Shown one piece after another: positions 23,290 to 32,047 of a stretch of DNA of 64,000 bases. Under the pieces are notes generated by a model. It was not told where the DNA came from. It saw only the letters and a list, made by a program, of their open reading frames with translations, and made no database searches. The position numbers and the translations under genes were made by a program. The DNA comes from Lachnospiraceae bacterium JC7. GTDB taxonomy: Bacteria; Bacillota; Clostridia; Lachnospirales; Lachnospiraceae. Numbering within the stretch: the stretch's first letter is position 1; each line of letters opens with the position of its first letter. The stretch lies in contig ALYD01000011.1 in NCBI GenBank assembly GCA_000513555.1, positions 1 through 64,000 on the forward strand, in the 5' to 3' direction.

Positions 23290-23428
23290 AACGGGGAGCT
23301 CGTAGACGGGCTGAGAGGGAATGATCAATTCCGACCCATAACCTGATTTGGATAATGCCAACGTAGGTAAATACCGGAATTTGAGTTTTATCAGTGTAAG
23401 CGTTGTCCCGAAGGACAGCGCTTTTTTT
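23290..23428 (+). promoter_or_regulatory. TPP riboswitch (THI box) with terminator
   Basis: The aptamer core is seen in order: ACGGGGAGCTCGTAGACGGG, CTGAGAGGG, CCGACCC, AACCTGATTTGGATAATGCC, AACGTAGG (to about 23368). These are the conserved P2-P5 elements of the thiamine pyrophosphate riboswitch. A terminator hairpin AAGCGTTGTCC/GGACAGCGCTT with a T run follows (23398-23428), so TPP should stop transcription before cytX. The 135 bases between the terminator and the ATG hold no gene. Confidence 0.95.
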
Positions 23429-23563
23429 ACGGCTGCGACTCGAAGTGACGAAATCGTACCTGTACAAAAATGGTGGTACTTTTGCGACTCTGATCTTCGG
23501 GCTGTGAGATGGAGTAGCGGCGGCTGACAATGGCAGTATCCATTTTATTCTTGGAGGGATGAT

Positions 23564-24751
23564 ATGGAAAAGAAGACGACGGTTTTGGACAATTCACTTA
23601 TCTGGTTCGGTGCAGGGGTATCCATAGCAGAGATACTTACAGGTACCTATCTTGCACCACTTGGATTTCAGAAAGGTATCCTTGCTATCCTGCTGGGGCA
23701 TCTGATCGGAGGGGTCCTGTTCTACCTTGCAGGTATGATAAGCGGACAGACAGGAAAGAGCGCCATGGAAACTGTGAAAATGACCTTTGGAAATCGCGGA
23801 GGAATGCTTTTTGCGGCATTAAATGTTCTCCAGCTGGTAGGATGGACTGCTATCATGATCTATGACGGTGCGCTTTCAGCGGCAGGAATATGGAATACAG
23901 ATAAAAATATCTGGTGTCTCGTTATCGGAGGTCTCATCATTCTCTGGATAATGGTCGGAGTGACAAATCTCGGCAGACTGAACCGCATAGCCATGACCGG
24001 TCTCTTTATTCTGTCTGTAGTTCTCTGCATCGTCATAGCAAGAGATGGAGGAAGTGCTGCAGCAGTTGAAAGCATATCCTTCGGAGCTGCCCTGGAGCTG
24101 TCCGTATCCATGCCGTTATCATGGCTTCCGGTGGTGGGAGATTATACAAGGGAAGCGAAGGATGCCCATAGGTCAACATTGGCAAGTACTGTGGTTTACA
24201 ATCTGGTTAGCTGCTGGATGTTCCTCATCGGAATGGGCGCAGCCATGCTCACAGGAACTTCCGATATAGCGGAGATAATGCTTAGAGCCGGACTTGGTGT
24301 GGCAGGTCTCCTTATCATTGTTTTTTCTACAGTTACCACAACATTTCTTGATGCCTTCTCGGCAGGGATCTCAGGGGAGTCTCTTACAAAGCAGCTCAAC
24401 GGAAAATCCATGGCCATTGCAGCAACAGTGGTGGGTATCGCAGGTGCTGTATTCTATCCCATGGAGGATATAACAGGATTTTTGTATCTCATCGGTTCGG
24501 TTTTTGCACCAATGGCTGCAGTTATGATAGGAACATGGTTCGTGCTTAAGACTGACTCTTCAAAGAAGCCATTTGACCTTGTTAATCTCATCATATGGCT
24601 GGCGGGTTTCGTGCTTTACAGATACCTCATGCAGTGGGATCTGCCTGTAGGATATACTCTTCCTGATATTCTTTTCACCACGATGATCACAGTCCTGGTA
24701 GGGAAGTTCATGGCGGAAAAGAATATCCAAAAGTCGCCGAAGTGGGTGTGA
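23564..24751 (+). CDS. cytX: Hydroxymethylpyrimidine/thiamine-precursor permease CytX
   Basis: A 395-residue NCS1-type transporter with about twelve TM helices: DNSLIWFGAGVSIAEILTGT near the start (the family opening), GLQKG-like LGFQKGILAILLGHLIGG, and LSVSMPLSWLPVVGDYTRE. The last motif (PLSWLPLxADYTR) is characteristic of CytX, the putative HMP transporter. It lies behind a TPP riboswitch, which supports import of a thiamine pyrimidine precursor. TTGGAGGG lies 9 bases upstream of the ATG. No thiamine biosynthesis genes follow. Confidence 0.92.
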   Translation: MEKKTTVLDNSLIWFGAGVSIAEILTGTYLAPLGFQKGILAILLGHLIGGVLFYLAGMISGQTGKSAMETVKMTFGNRGGMLFAALNVLQLVGWTAIMIYDGALSAAGIWNTDKNIWCLVIGGLIILWIMVGVTNLGRLNRIAMTGLFILSVVLCIVIARDGGSAAAVESISFGAALELSVSMPLSWLPVVGDYTREAKDAHRSTLASTVVYNLVSCWMFLIGMGAAMLTGTSDIAEIMLRAGLGVAGLLIIVFSTVTTTFLDAFSAGISGESLTKQLNGKSMAIAATVVGIAGAVFYPMEDITGFLYLIGSVFAPMAAVMIGTWFVLKTDSSKKPFDLVNLIIWLAGFVLYRYLMQWDLPVGYTLPDILFTTMITVLVGKFMAEKNIQKSPKWV

Positions 24752-24854
24752 CCCATACATATTTTCTATAGTGAACGAAAATGTTTATGTTCCGTAGGGT
24801 TTGGTCCGACATTAATACGATAGAGTTTCTTTACACTTTGTTGAAAGAAAGGTT

Positions 24855-25952
24855 ATGGTTATGTCTAAAGTCGGATCGACACGTCATAAACATCTGAAAA
24901 CATTGGGTCTTATACTCATAGTTGCAGCGGCATTTATTTTGAGTCTGTATGAATCACTCCAGCCTGTTTATGTGGTTTCGGCAGTGATACTTCTGGTGTT
25001 GACAGCTTTGTTTCTTGTTTTGTTCGATATGGTATATGCGAAATATATAGAGTCAAAAGAGCTTTCCAAAGATATCCAGGCTGTTGTCAATATTTATGCC
25101 GCCGTGTATAGGATAAACATCAAGACAAATCATGCGAGACTTCTCAGAAATATAAAGAAGTTCGATCCTCTTATGGAGGGAGGCATGACAGACTATCGTG
25201 GACCTCTTCAGGAGCTGGTCAGGATGTTCGCTTCTGAACAATCAAGAGATACGCTCCTGAATTTTCTGGACAAGGGTTCGTATGAAGAACGTCTGAAAGA
25301 AGGTCATTCTCTTTCACATGAGTTTTTGGATAGGCACGGCAGATGGATACGTGTTCAGCTTATTGAGGTGGACAGGGATGAGTCGGGAAAGCTGGTTCAT
25401 GTGATCTGGGCATTTGAGTCCATAGACGAGGACAGGAAGCAGAGGGAGAATCTCAAGCTTATGGCGGAAACTGATGCGATGACAGGTATCAGGAACAGGA
25501 ACAGCGGAGAAGCAAGGATAAAAGAAGAGATGAAAAGCGGCTCAAAAGGAATGTTCATTCTTGTGGATGCTGACCACTTTAAGGCTATCAATGATAACTT
25601 CGGGCATGATGTGGGAGACAAGGTCATCATAGCTATTGCCGGCTGTATGAAGAGAACCTTCAGAGATACGGATGTTGTATTCCGGTTGGGAGGCGATGAG
25701 TTTGCGGCTTTTGCACCTTCAGTGGAAAAGGAGGAGATCGGAAGGCGGATCATCAACCGATTGTACGATAACATTAATATGATAGACATACCGGAAATGA
25801 ATGGACGAAAGATCTCCATAAGCGTAGGTGCGACATTTTATCCCATAAGTAAATTTGATAATTTTGATCTGCTGTATCAGAGAGCGGATAAGGGAATGTA
25901 TGAAAGCAAGAAAAAGGAGGGTAATGCTTTATCATTTAATATGCAAAATTAA
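24855..25952 (+). CDS. Diguanylate cyclase (membrane-bound GGDEF protein)
   Basis: A 365-residue protein. Two N-terminal TM helices (about 14-32 and 37-60) are followed by a PAS-like segment (HEFLDRHGRWIRVQLIEVDR) and a GGDEF domain from about 200 (AMTGIRNRNSG; FRLGGDEFAAF). The intact GGDEF signature predicts synthesis of c-di-GMP. An RDTD five residues before it matches the product-inhibition I-site. No EAL domain is present. The start is ATG 24855 or, with better spacing from GAAAGG, ATG 24861. It stands alone. Confidence 0.9.
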   Translation: MVMSKVGSTRHKHLKTLGLILIVAAAFILSLYESLQPVYVVSAVILLVLTALFLVLFDMVYAKYIESKELSKDIQAVVNIYAAVYRINIKTNHARLLRNIKKFDPLMEGGMTDYRGPLQELVRMFASEQSRDTLLNFLDKGSYEERLKEGHSLSHEFLDRHGRWIRVQLIEVDRDESGKLVHVIWAFESIDEDRKQRENLKLMAETDAMTGIRNRNSGEARIKEEMKSGSKGMFILVDADHFKAINDNFGHDVGDKVIIAIAGCMKRTFRDTDVVFRLGGDEFAAFAPSVEKEEIGRRIINRLYDNINMIDIPEMNGRKISISVGATFYPISKFDNFDLLYQRADKGMYESKKKEGNALSFNMQN

Positions 25953-26011
25953 CTTATGGATATATAGGATCAATAGAAGATATTTATAAATAAAAGGATA
26001 TATTAATATAA

Positions 26012-26061
26012 GCCTTCTTTACGATTAAACCTTGAGTTTACTTGTAAAGAGGGCATTTTTT
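26012..26061 (+). terminator. Terminator-like hairpin
   Basis: GCCTTCTTTAC pairs with GTAAAGAGGGC (one G-T pair), the loop itself holding AAAC/GTTT, then a T run. It ends the cyclase transcript. Confidence 0.7.
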
Positions 26062-26184
26062 ATGGCGAAAGTACAAATGATGTGTAAAATTCGTTAATCT
26101 TTTATCATTGTTTTATAGAAAATGTCTATATGAGACATAACATTGCTACAAAATTAACAATAAAAAGCAATAAAATGTACTTAA

Positions 26185-26208
26185 ATTTGTACAATTTTGT
26201 TTACAAAT
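26185..26208 (+). promoter_or_regulatory. Inverted repeat ahead of the hydrogenase operon
   Basis: ATTTGTA and TACAAAT are separated by 10 bases, 64 bases before the start codon. The spacing is that of a dimer-binding operator, but it does not match the Rex or Fnr consensus as I know them. The whole 319-base gap (25953-26271) is otherwise very AT-rich, with the terminator at 26012 and no gene. Confidence 0.5.
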
Positions 26209-26271
26209 TGTATTTTTAGTGGTTCAATTTTATCTAGACACTAAGTTTTTTGGAAGTAAGGAGGAGACACC

Positions 26272-28104
26272 ATGAGTAGATTGAGCATTGTAACGCAAAA
26301 CAATGCTATGAAAACGGTGGAAGGTCTTTATAAGGATCTTGAACGAAGGATCACAGCGAGTCAGCCCGGTCTTTGTCCGGTTGATTTGGCTGCATCTTTT
26401 TTGCACCTTTGCCACGCTCAGTCATGTGGAAAGTGCGTTCCGTGCCGTATCGGATTAGGACAGTTAGAGATTCTGATAGAGTCCGTGCTTGACGGCACTG
26501 CCACTATGGAGACATTGAAAGTAATCGAGCAGACTGCAGAGAGCATTTATTTTTCGGCGGATTGTGCCATAGGTTCAGAAGCCGCCAGAATGGTGCTTAA
26601 GGGTATCAGAGGTTTCCGTGATGATTATGAGGAACATATCCTTCATGGGCGCTGTTCCGGACATCAGGATCAGCCTGTTCCCTGCGTATCCCAGTGCCCT
26701 GCCCATGTGGATATACCAGGATATATCTCACTTATCCATGAGGGAAGGTACAATGATGCGGTTGCTCTCATCAGGAAGGATAATCCGTTTCCTGCAGTCT
26801 GCGGCATGATCTGTGAACATCCATGTGAGGTTCGCTGCCGCAGAACTATGGTGGATGACCCTATCAACATCAGAGGACTTAAGAAGTTCGCTGTTGAACA
26901 TGAGGATGAATTCAGAATCGGAGAGAAACAGCCGGCAACAGGTAAGAAGGTGGCTGTTGTGGGCGGAGGCCCTGCCGGTCTTTCTGCAGCGTACTATCTG
27001 TCTCTTATGGGACATGAGGTTGTGGTATATGAGCAGAGACAGAAGGCCGGCGGTATGCTCCGTTATGGTATCCCTGCATACCGTCTTCCGAGAGAGGCTC
27101 TTGATGCTGAGATAGAGTGTCTCAAAAAGAGCGGTTTCAGCATTAAAACTGATATCAGCGTCGGAAAAGATATTTCCATAGCAGAACTCAGAGATCAGTA
27201 TGATGCTATGTTTGTCGCTATCGGTGCCCATACAGACAAGAAGATAGGCATAGAGGGAGAAGATGCCAAAGGCGTTATCTCTGCAGTTGAGATGCTCAGA
27301 GCTATCGGTGATGACGATTATCCTGATTTTACAGGTATGAATATAGCTGTTGTAGGCGGCGGTAATGTTGCCATGGACGTTGCCCGTTCAGCTATAAGAT
27401 GCAATGCAAAGTCTGTTAAGATCCTTTACAGAAGAAGAGTGAGTGATATGACTGCCCTTCCGGAGGAGGTAGAGGGTGCAATAGCAGACGGATGCGAGGT
27501 AGTTGAGCTTCATTCCCCGCTCCGAATCGAAAAGAAGAAAGATGGCAGTGTTGCGGCTATATATGTTCAGCCTCAGATCGTAGGTCCGATTAAAGACGGA
27601 AGGCCGAAGCCGGTGCCGGCTGATACAGAGGAGGTGCGTATACCGTGCGACAGAGTGCTGGTAGCCATTGGACAGGGAATCGATTCCCTGAAGTTCGGTG
27701 AATATGGTCTTCCTGTGGAGAGAGGTCATATCGATGCATTTGACACCAGTGATATACGTGATAAGGAAGGGATTTTTGCGGGAGGAGACTGTGTGACCGG
27801 ACCTGCGACTGTTATTCGTGCCATTGCAGCAGGTAAGGTAGCCGCAGCGAACATAGATGAGTATCTCGGATTCTTCCATGAGATAAAGATGGATATAGAT
27901 CTTCCTCCTGTACGTTTTGATGATCATAAGCCATGCGGAAGAGTAAATATGAAGGAGCGTTCTCCTGAAGAGAGAAAGCATGACTTCAGGCTTATGGAAT
28001 GTGGTATGTCACATGAGGAGGCATGTCAGGAATCCGGAAGATGTCTGCATTGTGACCACTTCGGATACGGAATCTTCAAAGGAGGCAGAGAAGCAAAATG
28101 GTAA
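26272..28104 (+). CDS. NuoF iron-sulfur/GltD-type flavin oxidoreductase subunit of the hydrogenase
   Basis: A 610-residue fused electron-transfer protein. Residues about 40-125 match the C-terminal 4Fe-4S domain of NuoF (CGKCVPCRIGLGQLE, later a fourth Cys in ADCAIG). Next comes a GltD N-terminal two-cluster domain (CVSQCPAHVDIPGYISLI; CGMICEHPCEVRCRR), an FAD-binding domain (VAVVGGGPAGLSAAYYLSLM) and an NAD(P)-binding site (MNIAVVGGGNVAMDVARSAI). A C-terminal motif has three further cysteines (CLHCDHFG). The NADH/FMN-binding part of NuoF is missing; the GltD flavin module may replace it. AAGGAGGAG precedes the ATG. It overlaps hydA by seven bases and probably passes electrons between NAD(P)H and the hydrogenase. 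Confidence 0.88.
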   Translation: MSRLSIVTQNNAMKTVEGLYKDLERRITASQPGLCPVDLAASFLHLCHAQSCGKCVPCRIGLGQLEILIESVLDGTATMETLKVIEQTAESIYFSADCAIGSEAARMVLKGIRGFRDDYEEHILHGRCSGHQDQPVPCVSQCPAHVDIPGYISLIHEGRYNDAVALIRKDNPFPAVCGMICEHPCEVRCRRTMVDDPINIRGLKKFAVEHEDEFRIGEKQPATGKKVAVVGGGPAGLSAAYYLSLMGHEVVVYEQRQKAGGMLRYGIPAYRLPREALDAEIECLKKSGFSIKTDISVGKDISIAELRDQYDAMFVAIGAHTDKKIGIEGEDAKGVISAVEMLRAIGDDDYPDFTGMNIAVVGGGNVAMDVARSAIRCNAKSVKILYRRRVSDMTALPEEVEGAIADGCEVVELHSPLRIEKKKDGSVAAIYVQPQIVGPIKDGRPKPVPADTEEVRIPCDRVLVAIGQGIDSLKFGEYGLPVERGHIDAFDTSDIRDKEGIFAGGDCVTGPATVIRAIAAGKVAAANIDEYLGFFHEIKMDIDLPPVRFDDHKPCGRVNMKERSPEERKHDFRLMECGMSHEEACQESGRCLHCDHFGYGIFKGGREAKW

Positions 28105-29831
28105 ATGTTACGATAGATGGAATTAAGATACAGGTTCCTGAAAAGACAACTATACTGGATGCGGCCTCACAGGCGGGAGTTCATATCCCTACTCTCTGTT
28201 TCATGAAGGAACTCAACGAGATAGGCGCATGCAGGATATGTGTTGTTGAAGTTGAGGGATATGACAGACTTTTCACCGCCTGCAACAATACTGTAGCTGA
28301 GGGTATGGTGATCCGTACCAATTCCAAGAAGGCCAGAGATGCGAGAAAGGTCAATGTTAAGCTCATTCTGTCACAGCATAATACAAACTGTGCGGTCTGT
28401 GTCAGAAGCGGTAACTGTACACTTCAGAAGGTTGCCAATGACCTTAATGTCCACAGCCTCCCTTACACCAAGCAGCTTCCCGAGAATCATGGCAGCCATA
28501 AGTTCCCACTTATCAGAGATTATGATAAGTGCATCAAGTGTATGCGCTGCATACAGGTATGTGACAAGATCCAGCATACCAATATCTGGGATGTAGTAAA
28601 TACAGGTTCAAGAGTTACAGTTGATGTTACCGGTGCATATAATCTGGAGGATTCACAGTGTGCTCTCTGCGGTCAGTGCATCACTCACTGTCCTGTGGGT
28701 GCTCTGCGTGAACGTGATGATGTGGATCGTGTGCTTGAAGCTGTTGAAGATCCGGAGAAGATAACGGTTGTTCAGATAGCGCCTTCCATTCGCGCAGCAT
28801 GGGGAGAACCTTTCGGACTGGATCCTGAGTACGCAACGGTCAAGCGTCTTGCTGCGGCCCTCAGAAGAGTGGGAGTTGATTATGTATTTGATACAAACTT
28901 CACTGCTGACCTTACTATCATGGAGGAGGGATCTGAGTTCCTTGAGAAGCTTGAGCATCCGGAAAAGAACAGATTTCCTATGTTCACTTCCTGCTGTCCC
29001 GGCTGGGTAAGATATGTGAAGGCACATTACCCGGAGTTCGTGGATAATCTTTCCACTGCCAAGTCACCTCAGCAGATGTTCGGTGCTGTGGCAAAGAGTT
29101 ATTTCGCAGAGAAGCTAAATGTTGATCCGTCGAAGATCTTCTGTGTATCTATCATGCCTTGTCTCGCCAAAAAGGCAGAGTGCGCTTATCCGTCCATGGT
29201 GGACGAGCAGGGGGATCCGGAGGTCGACTGCTCACTTACTACCCGTGAAGTGAACCGGCTTATACGTTCTGAACAGATCATAGTCAAGGATCTTCCTGAG
29301 GAGGAACTGGACATGCCGTTTGGTATAGGTTCAGGTGCAGGAAACATCTTCGGAGCTACCGGTGGTGTTATGGAGGCTGCACTCAGAAGCGCCTACTATC
29401 TTGTGAATAAGGAAAATCCTGATCCTGACGCTTTTAAGGCTGTACGCGGTATGGATGGCTGGAAGGAGGCCGAGTTTGAACTGGCCGGCAAGACTCTGAG
29501 AGTCGCTGTTACAAACGGTCTCGGTAATGCAAATAAGCTTCTTACATACCTGAAGCAGGGACGTGTAAAGTATGACTTCGTAGAGATCATGGCTTGTCCC
29601 GGAGGCTGTGTAGGCGGTGGTGGACAACCTATACATGATGGAGTTGAAATGGCAGCAGAGAGAGCACCGATCCTTTATTCACAGGATAAGAATATGAAGC
29701 TTCGTTTCTCCCATGAGAATCCATCTGTAATAGAGGCTTACGAACAGTATTTTGAAGCTCCGCTTTCAGAGAAGGCACATCACCTTCTTCACACAGATCA
29801 CCACGCATGGAAGATGCCGGGCGAAAAGTGA
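28098..29831 (+). CDS. hydA: [FeFe] hydrogenase catalytic subunit
   Basis: A 577-residue group A [FeFe] hydrogenase, reversibly making H2 in the cytoplasm. The N-terminal 2Fe-2S ferredoxin domain (CFMKELNEIGACRICV) is followed by the His-Cys3 cluster (CAVCVRSGNC region), two 4Fe-4S clusters (CIKCMRCIQVC; CALCGQCITHC), and the H-cluster domain: L1 TSCCPGW (297-303), L2 MPCLAKKAEC (Cys355) and L3 MACPGGCVGGGGQP (Cys500, Cys504). All H-cluster cysteines are present. A small-subunit-like tail ends HHAWKMPG. It is coupled to the upstream NuoF/GltD-type subunit by a 7-base overlap. No maturase genes hydE, hydF or hydG are in the window. A terminator follows. Confidence 0.95.
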   Translation: MVNVTIDGIKIQVPEKTTILDAASQAGVHIPTLCFMKELNEIGACRICVVEVEGYDRLFTACNNTVAEGMVIRTNSKKARDARKVNVKLILSQHNTNCAVCVRSGNCTLQKVANDLNVHSLPYTKQLPENHGSHKFPLIRDYDKCIKCMRCIQVCDKIQHTNIWDVVNTGSRVTVDVTGAYNLEDSQCALCGQCITHCPVGALRERDDVDRVLEAVEDPEKITVVQIAPSIRAAWGEPFGLDPEYATVKRLAAALRRVGVDYVFDTNFTADLTIMEEGSEFLEKLEHPEKNRFPMFTSCCPGWVRYVKAHYPEFVDNLSTAKSPQQMFGAVAKSYFAEKLNVDPSKIFCVSIMPCLAKKAECAYPSMVDEQGDPEVDCSLTTREVNRLIRSEQIIVKDLPEEELDMPFGIGSGAGNIFGATGGVMEAALRSAYYLVNKENPDPDAFKAVRGMDGWKEAEFELAGKTLRVAVTNGLGNANKLLTYLKQGRVKYDFVEIMACPGGCVGGGGQPIHDGVEMAAERAPILYSQDKNMKLRFSHENPSVIEAYEQYFEAPLSEKAHHLLHTDHHAWKMPGEK

Positions 29832-29851
29832 AGATATAAAGGCGCCTAAAA

Positions 29852-29910
29852 AAACACCCCTTTTGGAAAAGTACTTTTATAAAGTATCTATCCAAAAGGG
29901 GTTTATTTTT
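29852..29910. terminator. Bidirectional terminator between hydA and the phosphatase gene
   Basis: CCCCTTTTGGA/TCCAAAAGGGG with A and T runs on either side. It separates two convergent transcripts. Confidence 0.85.
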
Positions 29911-29919
29911 ATGGATTCG

Positions 29920-32043
29920 TCAGGAGCTCTTTGAAGGTCCGTTATATCTCATTGCCAGCATGGTGAGATCATCGAACTGAGGAGCTTCTCCTACGAAGGA
30001 GTCAACGCTGGATTTAATGTTTCTGAGAAGTACATCAGTCGGTGCCGCAGGATCCTTATTAAGGGTGTCAAGCATCCTGTCTGTTCCGTAAAGTTCATTG
30101 TCCTTGTTGGTGGCTTCAGGAACACCGTCGGTATATACGAAAAGAGTGTCTCCCGGATGCATCTCGAATTCATGCTGTTGGAATCTGACTCCGGGCATGG
30201 TGCCGAGTGCCACGGTGTGACGATATTTAATAAGCTCATACTGACCGCCGGCTCTGCAAAGTACAGGATGCTCGTGGCCTGCATTGGTCGCGATGCCCTT
30301 TCCTGTAGTGACATCCACTATTCCTATCCATACGGTAACAAACATTTCGGCATCATTACCCTCACACAGCTGATCATTTACAGCAGAAAGGATATCTACG
30401 AGAGAACTGCCCTTCATGCCCTGAATATGATCCTTAATGAGGGTTTTTGCAATGACCATGAAGAGAGCGGCAGGAACGCCCTTGCCGGATACGTCAGCGA
30501 TGACCATGGCAAAATGATCTTCGTCAGCGAAGAAGAAATCGTAGAAATCTCCGCCGACTTCCTTTGCAGGATCCATGGATGCATTGATATCAAATTCCTT
30601 TCTTTCCGGGAAAGGAGGGAAAACTCTGGGGAGCATGTCCGCCTGAATCTGTGTGGCTACGGAAAGCTCTGTACTGATCCTTTCCTTTTCGGCGGTTACA
30701 GCCTTTATATTTTCCATGTAATTTTTGAGATCGGACTGCATGTGATTGAATCGGTCAGCAAGCTGTCCTACCTCATCCTTGGAAGTGACCAGTATCTTCT
30801 GTTTGAAATCACCTTTACCGATCTTTCTGACGTTATCTGCCAGCTTCTGGATAGGGCGTGTGATGGTGCCGGATACCGCAAAGGATATCATGACAACGAT
30901 TATGCCGATGATGGCAAAATATATCATGAAGAGTCTGAGTATGCTGAAGATCTTTTCCTGCATTCCCTTTTGGGATATATCTGTCAGGTGATCACTTTCT
31001 GTTTTGGCTTCAACAGCCGGAGCAGTGACTTCAGAAGTTTCGATGCTGGCACAGAATATCCATCCTGTCTCCTTCATCTTTGAGTAAGCGATATAACAGT
31101 CTTTTCCTTCATATTCGGTCTCAATGATTCCGTCATTGGAAGAACGTATGGAACGGATAAATACATTGTTTGAGAAATGACCTCTGACATCAGTGTTGAA
31201 GTCTTCTTTACTCATGTCGGGATGGGCAATGAAATTCAGGTCAGAGTCCAGAATGAAACAGGAACCGGTTACTCCGACTTTCAGATTCATAACTTCATTG
31301 ATGATACTTGTAAGAAGGACGTCAGAAGCGACAACTCCGACTGTGGTGCCTTCGGCATCTCTGTAGGACATGGCAGCGGTTATACAGGTATTTCCGTAGG
31401 AGTCCTTGTAGGTAGGGAGCCATACCAGAGTATCGGGAGCGGTCAAGGCAGCTTTATACCAACCACGCTCTCTTGGATCATAATCCGGATTGAAAAGGTT
31501 GGCTCTTGAATATCTGTAGGAGATACCGCTTGTAGTTCCGATGTAGATATTGTCCAGTATCCTGTTATGTTCGAGAAGAGGTGCAAACATGTATTCACAG
31601 TTTGACAGGATATTGACTTCATTCATAACCTCTTCTGAAGCAGGTACACCCTTTGCAAGGAAATATTTTGAGCAGGCAACACCGGCCTCTGTTTCGTCAG
31701 GTCTCGGCATATCCTTTCCTACGAAATTAGAGTGATTTTCATACAGGCTATGTGTGTAAACCGCGGATTCTACAACTATCTTATTGACTTCATGGAGCGA
31801 GTTGTTGGCTGTCTGCGCCTGTTCATTTATAAGCTTTGTAAGATAGTCCTCGGTCAGGGTCATGAGAGAATTCTTGGTTATCTCAGAAGAATTCAAGCCC
31901 AGAGTGATATTGGTCTGCTGAAATTCGTTCACCATGGAATTCATGAAATAATAGGAGGCACTGAAAACAACGATAAGTGAACCCAGAGCCATGATGAGAA
32001 TGACCAATAGGATCTTAATGCTGATCTTCATGTTTTTGAACAT
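29920..32043 (-). CDS. Cache-HAMP-SpoIIE (PP2C) serine phosphatase
   Basis: A 707-residue membrane sensor phosphatase. TM helix about 10-30; extracytoplasmic double-Cache domain 35-345 (YSRANLFNPDYDPRERGWYK is its typical motif); TM about 365-387; HAMP about 388-440 (GTITRPIQKLADNVRKIGKG); SpoIIE/PP2C domain from about 465 (GGDFYDFFFADEDHFAMVIA; DVSGKGVPAALFM; DDLTMLAMRY). The metal-binding Asp residues are present. Such RsbU-like proteins dephosphorylate STAS anti-anti-sigma factors, but no STAS or anti-sigma gene is here. AAGGAG precedes the ATG. It is the third gene of a tight operon (4-base gap). Confidence 0.92.
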   Translation of the reverse strand: MFKNMKISIKILLVILIMALGSLIVVFSASYYFMNSMVNEFQQTNITLGLNSSEITKNSLMTLTEDYLTKLINEQAQTANNSLHEVNKIVVESAVYTHSLYENHSNFVGKDMPRPDETEAGVACSKYFLAKGVPASEEVMNEVNILSNCEYMFAPLLEHNRILDNIYIGTTSGISYRYSRANLFNPDYDPRERGWYKAALTAPDTLVWLPTYKDSYGNTCITAAMSYRDAEGTTVGVVASDVLLTSIINEVMNLKVGVTGSCFILDSDLNFIAHPDMSKEDFNTDVRGHFSNNVFIRSIRSSNDGIIETEYEGKDCYIAYSKMKETGWIFCASIETSEVTAPAVEAKTESDHLTDISQKGMQEKIFSILRLFMIYFAIIGIIVVMISFAVSGTITRPIQKLADNVRKIGKGDFKQKILVTSKDEVGQLADRFNHMQSDLKNYMENIKAVTAEKERISTELSVATQIQADMLPRVFPPFPERKEFDINASMDPAKEVGGDFYDFFFADEDHFAMVIADVSGKGVPAALFMVIAKTLIKDHIQGMKGSSLVDILSAVNDQLCEGNDAEMFVTVWIGIVDVTTGKGIATNAGHEHPVLCRAGGQYELIKYRHTVALGTMPGVRFQQHEFEMHPGDTLFVYTDGVPEATNKDNELYGTDRMLDTLNKDPAAPTDVLLRNIKSSVDSFVGEAPQFDDLTMLAMRYNGPSKSS

Positions 32044-32047
32044 AGTA

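Noticed and set aside
30157-31083. 308-codon ORF on the + strand
   Set aside because: It lies wholly antisense to the phosphatase gene, whose domains are clear; no motif or ribosome binding site supports it.
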